From: Oleomonas cavernae
GTDB lineage: Bacteria; Pseudomonadota; Alphaproteobacteria; Zavarziniales; Zavarziniaceae
Reading direction: 5' to 3'
Assembly: GCF_003590945.1 (NCBI RefSeq)
Contig: NZ_QYUK01000016.1
Span: 186,001-250,000, forward strand
DNA length: 64,000 nt
In this document: positions 59,326 to 64,000 of the stretch, piece by piece
Layout: each line of letters starts with the position of its first letter
Numbering within the stretch: the first letter of the stretch is position 1
Translations under genes and position numbers: made by a program
The notes under the pieces: model-generated
What the model was told of the DNA's origin: nothing
Seen by the model: only the letters and a program-made list of their open reading frames with translations
Database searches by the model: none

Positions 59326-60776
59326 CTATTGCGGCCCCGCCTGCCAGCCGCCGCCCAGGGCCTTGTAGAGGCCGACCACGGCCTGGAGGGCTGAAAGCTT
59401 GATCTGGGCCTGGGCATCGACCGCGGCATAGAGCGATTGCTGCGCGGTCAAGACCGACAGCAGGTCGCCCGAACCGGCGCGGTACTGGATCTGCGCCAGT
59501 TCCAGCGCCCGGCGGGCCTGAGCCACCTGGTCGTCCTGGAACACCCGCTGGCGCTCCAGGCTGTCGACCGAGCCCAGCGCCACCTCGACATCGCGCAAGG
59601 CGGTCAGGATGACGGCGCGGTAGGACTGCACCAGTTCCACCTGCTGGGCCTCGCTCAGGTCGTACTGGGCCGCGCGCTGGCCGCCGTCGAAAATGGTCTG
59701 CACCAGCGAGGCGGCCAGCGAATAGGCCGCCCCCGACAGGCTGAACAGGTCGCCGAAGGCCGCCTGCTGCAGCGCCATCGACGCGCTGAGCGTCACCTGG
59801 GGGAAGAAGGCGGCGCGGGCGACCGCGATATTGGCATCGGCCGCTGAAAGGCGGGCCTCGGCGGTCTTGATGTCGGGCCGGCGCTCCAGCAGGGCCGAAG
59901 GCAGGCCGGCCGTAACCTTTGGGACCCCGACCGAGGCAAGGCTGGTCGCGGCGACCTGGAAACCAGAGGGCACCTTGCCCAGCAGGATGGCGAGCGCCGT
60001 CAACTGTTCGCGGGCCTGCTGTTCCAGGGGTGGGATCGCGCCGCGGCGCTGGGCTACCACCGTGCGCTGCTGGGCGAGGTCGAGATCGCTGCCGGCGCCG
60101 GCATTCACCCTGGCCTCCACCAGGCCCATGACATCCTCGGCAATCGCTAGATTGCTGCGCGCCACCGCCAGCCGGTCGCGCAGCGACAGTACCTGGAGAT
60201 AGGTGGTGGCAACGCCGGTGGTCACCGTCAGGGCCACCGTCTCCTGGTCGAAGCGGCTGGCGGCGAGCGAGGCGGCGGCCGCGGCCTCGCCGGCGGCATT
60301 GGCGCCCCAGAAATCGACCTCGTAACTGGCGCTCAGGCTGGCCGCATAGGTGTCGTTCCAGCCACCGGCAGTATTGCTGCTGCCGGTGGCCGAGCCGCTG
60401 GTGCTGGCACCGCTGCCGGCACGCCTGGTGGTGCCGCTGCCCGAGAACGACAGGCTGGGCAGCAGGCTGGCGCCGGCGATGCGCAGTTGCGCCTGCGCCT
60501 GGGTCACCCGCGCGGCGGCGGCGGCCATGTCGGTATTGCTGGCCTTGGCATCGGCCACCAGGCGATCGAGTTCGGCGCTGCCAAAACCCTTCCACCAGTC
60601 CAGCGCCGGCCAGACATCGGCCGTGCCCACCGGCACCGGGGCATCCCAGGCGGGCGGCGCCGCGACCACGGCGGGCGGCGGCGTCTTCTTGTAACCGCAG
60701 GCGCTCAAGGCGAGCGTCGCGACGAGAGCGGCGGCGAACGGGCGGAGGGTGGACATGTTGCGGGAAATCCTGCCGG

Positions 60777-60780
<4 letters not shown>
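59326..60780 (-). CDS. Outer membrane efflux lipoprotein, NodT/OprM type
   Basis: 484 residues from the ATG at 60780, which overlaps the macB stop (ATGA); ATG at 60756 is an alternative. The lipobox is [11 protein letters not shown]. The two repeated halves are visible, with the [20 protein letters not shown] signature near the C-terminus and [20 protein letters not shown] in the middle. It forms the trimeric outer membrane channel for the MacA-MacB genes immediately upstream. It may also serve the RND pump, which has no channel gene of its own nearby. Confidence 0.9.
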
Positions 60781-62732
<1,952 letters not shown>

Positions 62733-62755
62733 TACCGTACCTTGGCCAAACGCGG

Positions 62756-62869
62756 TGCGTCCTTCGAGACGCCACTCTGCGAGTGGCTCCTCAGGATGAG
62801 GCAAGTCTTTTTGCCATAAAGATTTTCCTCATCCTGAGGAGGCCCGCAGGGCCGTCTCGAAGGACGCAG
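62756..62869. repeat. Intergenic inverted repeat, family C, between macA and macB
   Basis: Copy of 33251-33362 with the same CTCAGGATGAGG and CTCATCCTGAGG pair. It lies inside a probable operon, so it would tend to attenuate macB expression or mark a second promoter. Confidence 0.85.
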
Positions 62870-62900
62870 GATGCCGGTGCCACACGTCGGACGGGCCATG

Positions 62901-64000
62901 TTACAGCGCTCCCAGCCGCGGCCTCGTGGCGCCCATGCCGGGCGGGCCGCCGGTGGCGGGGGTGGCGGCGGGGGTCGTGCTGCGGGTGCCGACCACGACC
63001 ACGTCGCCCGGCTCCAGGCCCTCCAGCACCTCGGCCGAGACGCGGTTCATCACGCCGATGCGAACCCGGCGTTCGGCCGGCTTGCCGTCTTCGCCCATGA
63101 CCATGACCCGGTAGGGCTTGCCGGTACGGCCCTGGCCGCCCTGGGCCGGGGCGGCCGCCGGCGCGCCCGGCCGCGGCCCCGGCGCCTTCAGCGCGGCGAC
63201 CGGCACCGTCACCACGTCCTTGGCCGCGGCGACGAGGAAAAACACCTGGGCGCTCATCTGCGTCATCAGGCGGCCGTCGGCATTGTCGACATCGAACAGG
63301 GCGTTGTAGAGCACGACATTGTTGACCACGGTGGGCGTCGGCATGATCTGATTCAGCTTGCCGATCCAGCGCTTGTCGCCGCCGCCCAGCGTGGTGAAAT
63401 AGGCATCCATCCCCACCTTCAGGCGCGAGATGTCGGCCTCCGACACCTGCGTCTGCACCGTCATCACCGACAGGTCGGCGATTTGCAGGATGATCGGCGC
63501 GGTCTGGTTGGCGTTCAGGGTCTGGCCCTTGCGCGCGGTCAGCGAGGTCACCGTGCCGGCCATGGGGGCATAGATCTTGGTATAGCCGAGGTTGGCCTGG
63601 TCGCCGTTCAGGGTCGATTCCGTCTGCTGGATCTGGGCCTTGATCTGGTCGATCAGGGCGCTGGCCGACTTCAGGGTGGCTTCCGCGGTCTGCACCGCCT
63701 CCTCGGTCGTCGCCTTCTGCGCCCACATCTGCTTCTGGCGCTTGAGCTGCTGGGCCGCCAGGACTTGCTGGGCCTCGCGATCGGCCAATTGCGCCTTCAG
63801 CGCCAGCAACTGCGCCTGGTCGGCGGCGACCCTGGTCTGATAGACGGTGGGGTCGATTTCGGCCAGCAGGTCGCCCTGCTTGACCGTGTCGCCAACATCG
63901 ACATGGATGGTCTTGAGCTGGCCCGAGACCTGGGTGCCGACATCGACATAGTCGCGCGGCTGCAAATTGCCCAGGGCCGAGACCGTATCCTCGATATCGC
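62901..64000 (-). CDS. macA: MacA-type periplasmic adaptor, N-terminus beyond window
   Basis: The reading frame stays open to the right edge of the window (beyond LGNLQPRDYVDVGTQVSGQL), so the start and signal are missing. Features: lipoyl and coiled-coil regions (DLLAEIDPTVYQTRVAADQA, ALIDQIKAQIQQTESTLNGD), APMAGTVTSLTARKGQTLNA, and a C-terminal proline/alanine-rich tail. MacA links MacB to the outer membrane channel and stimulates its ATPase. It is upstream of macB on the same strand. Assignment as MacA rests on the neighbour as much as on sequence. Confidence 0.88.
   Translation of the reverse strand, partial: DIEDTVSALGNLQPRDYVDVGTQVSGQLKTIHVDVGDTVKQGDLLAEIDPTVYQTRVAADQAQLLALKAQLADREAQQVLAAQQLKRQKQMWAQKATTEEAVQTAEATLKSASALIDQIKAQIQQTESTLNGDQANLGYTKIYAPMAGTVTSLTARKGQTLNANQTAPIILQIADLSVMTVQTQVSEADISRLKVGMDAYFTTLGGGDKRWIGKLNQIMPTPTVVNNVVLYNALFDVDNADGRLMTQMSAQVFFLVAAAKDVVTVPVAALKAPGPRPGAPAAAPAQGGQGRTGKPYRVMVMGEDGKPAERRVRIGVMNRVSAEVLEGLEPGDVVVVGTRSTTPAATPATGGPPGMGATRPRLGAL

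Overview
The window is GC-rich DNA from an alphaproteobacterium, probably Rhodospirillales-like. This rests on a SAM-II riboswitch in front of metZ, NasS/NasT control of nitrate assimilation, a PraR-like XRE regulator, and several families of intergenic inverted repeats typical of such genomes. No rRNA, tRNA, CRISPR array or complete insertion sequence was seen.

Layout. 1-410 (minus): start of metZ with its promoter, SAM-II aptamer and an overlapping terminator. 430-4200: a plastic accessory patch. It holds an AT-rich reverse transcriptase of the defence-associated kind, an AbrB-type antitoxin without a toxin, a Fic gene behind two matched palindromes, and an antitoxin next to the stump of a PemK-like toxin. 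4229-11560: a CHAP/NlpC-like hydrolase, a carboxymuconolactone decarboxylase family protein, DUF2199 and SHOCT proteins, a GST divergent from a WYL regulator, hemN behind an FNR-type box, and a 65-residue protein. 11637-13859: a DUF599 membrane protein and ahcY with an operator-like palindrome and a terminator. 13921-25595: a complete nitrate assimilation locus: nasT, nasS, then a sigma-54-type promoter, a leader with two ANTAR hairpins and a terminator, then nrtA, nrtB, nrtC, nirB, nirD, nasA and cobA. The ABC importer brings in nitrate, NasA reduces it to nitrite, NirBD reduces that to ammonium, and CobA makes the precursor of the siroheme in NirB.

25760-41211: mostly housekeeping and redox genes (wrbA with a LysR regulator, a SCO1 protein, a pteridine-reductase-like SDR, a nitroreductase, a pirin, an SDR, typA, a PraR-like regulator, a HAD phosphatase, glpD, hisN and two lipoproteins). 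41334-43188: a DUF1778/GNAT toxin-antitoxin pair between two copies of the end of a hydrolase gene. 43370-53520: prfC, an aldo/keto reductase divergent from a TetR-epimerase pair, a dioxygenase-DoxX pair divergent from a LysR gene, a membrane-bound TIR protein, an RluA-type pseudouridine synthase, DUF2066 and a NUDIX protein. 53593-64000: two efflux systems (an RND pump with its adaptor, and MacA-MacB with an outer membrane factor) and two TetR regulators.

Two points deserve most attention. First, the nrt-nir-nas leader can be read base by base as a NasT (ANTAR) attenuator that starts almost exactly at the predicted sigma-54 transcription start. Second, twelve genes, including typA, glpD, nasA and nrtB, are each short by exactly one base, nearly all at G or C runs. 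This looks like homopolymer undercalling in the sequence, so I annotate these genes as probably intact and not as pseudogenes.
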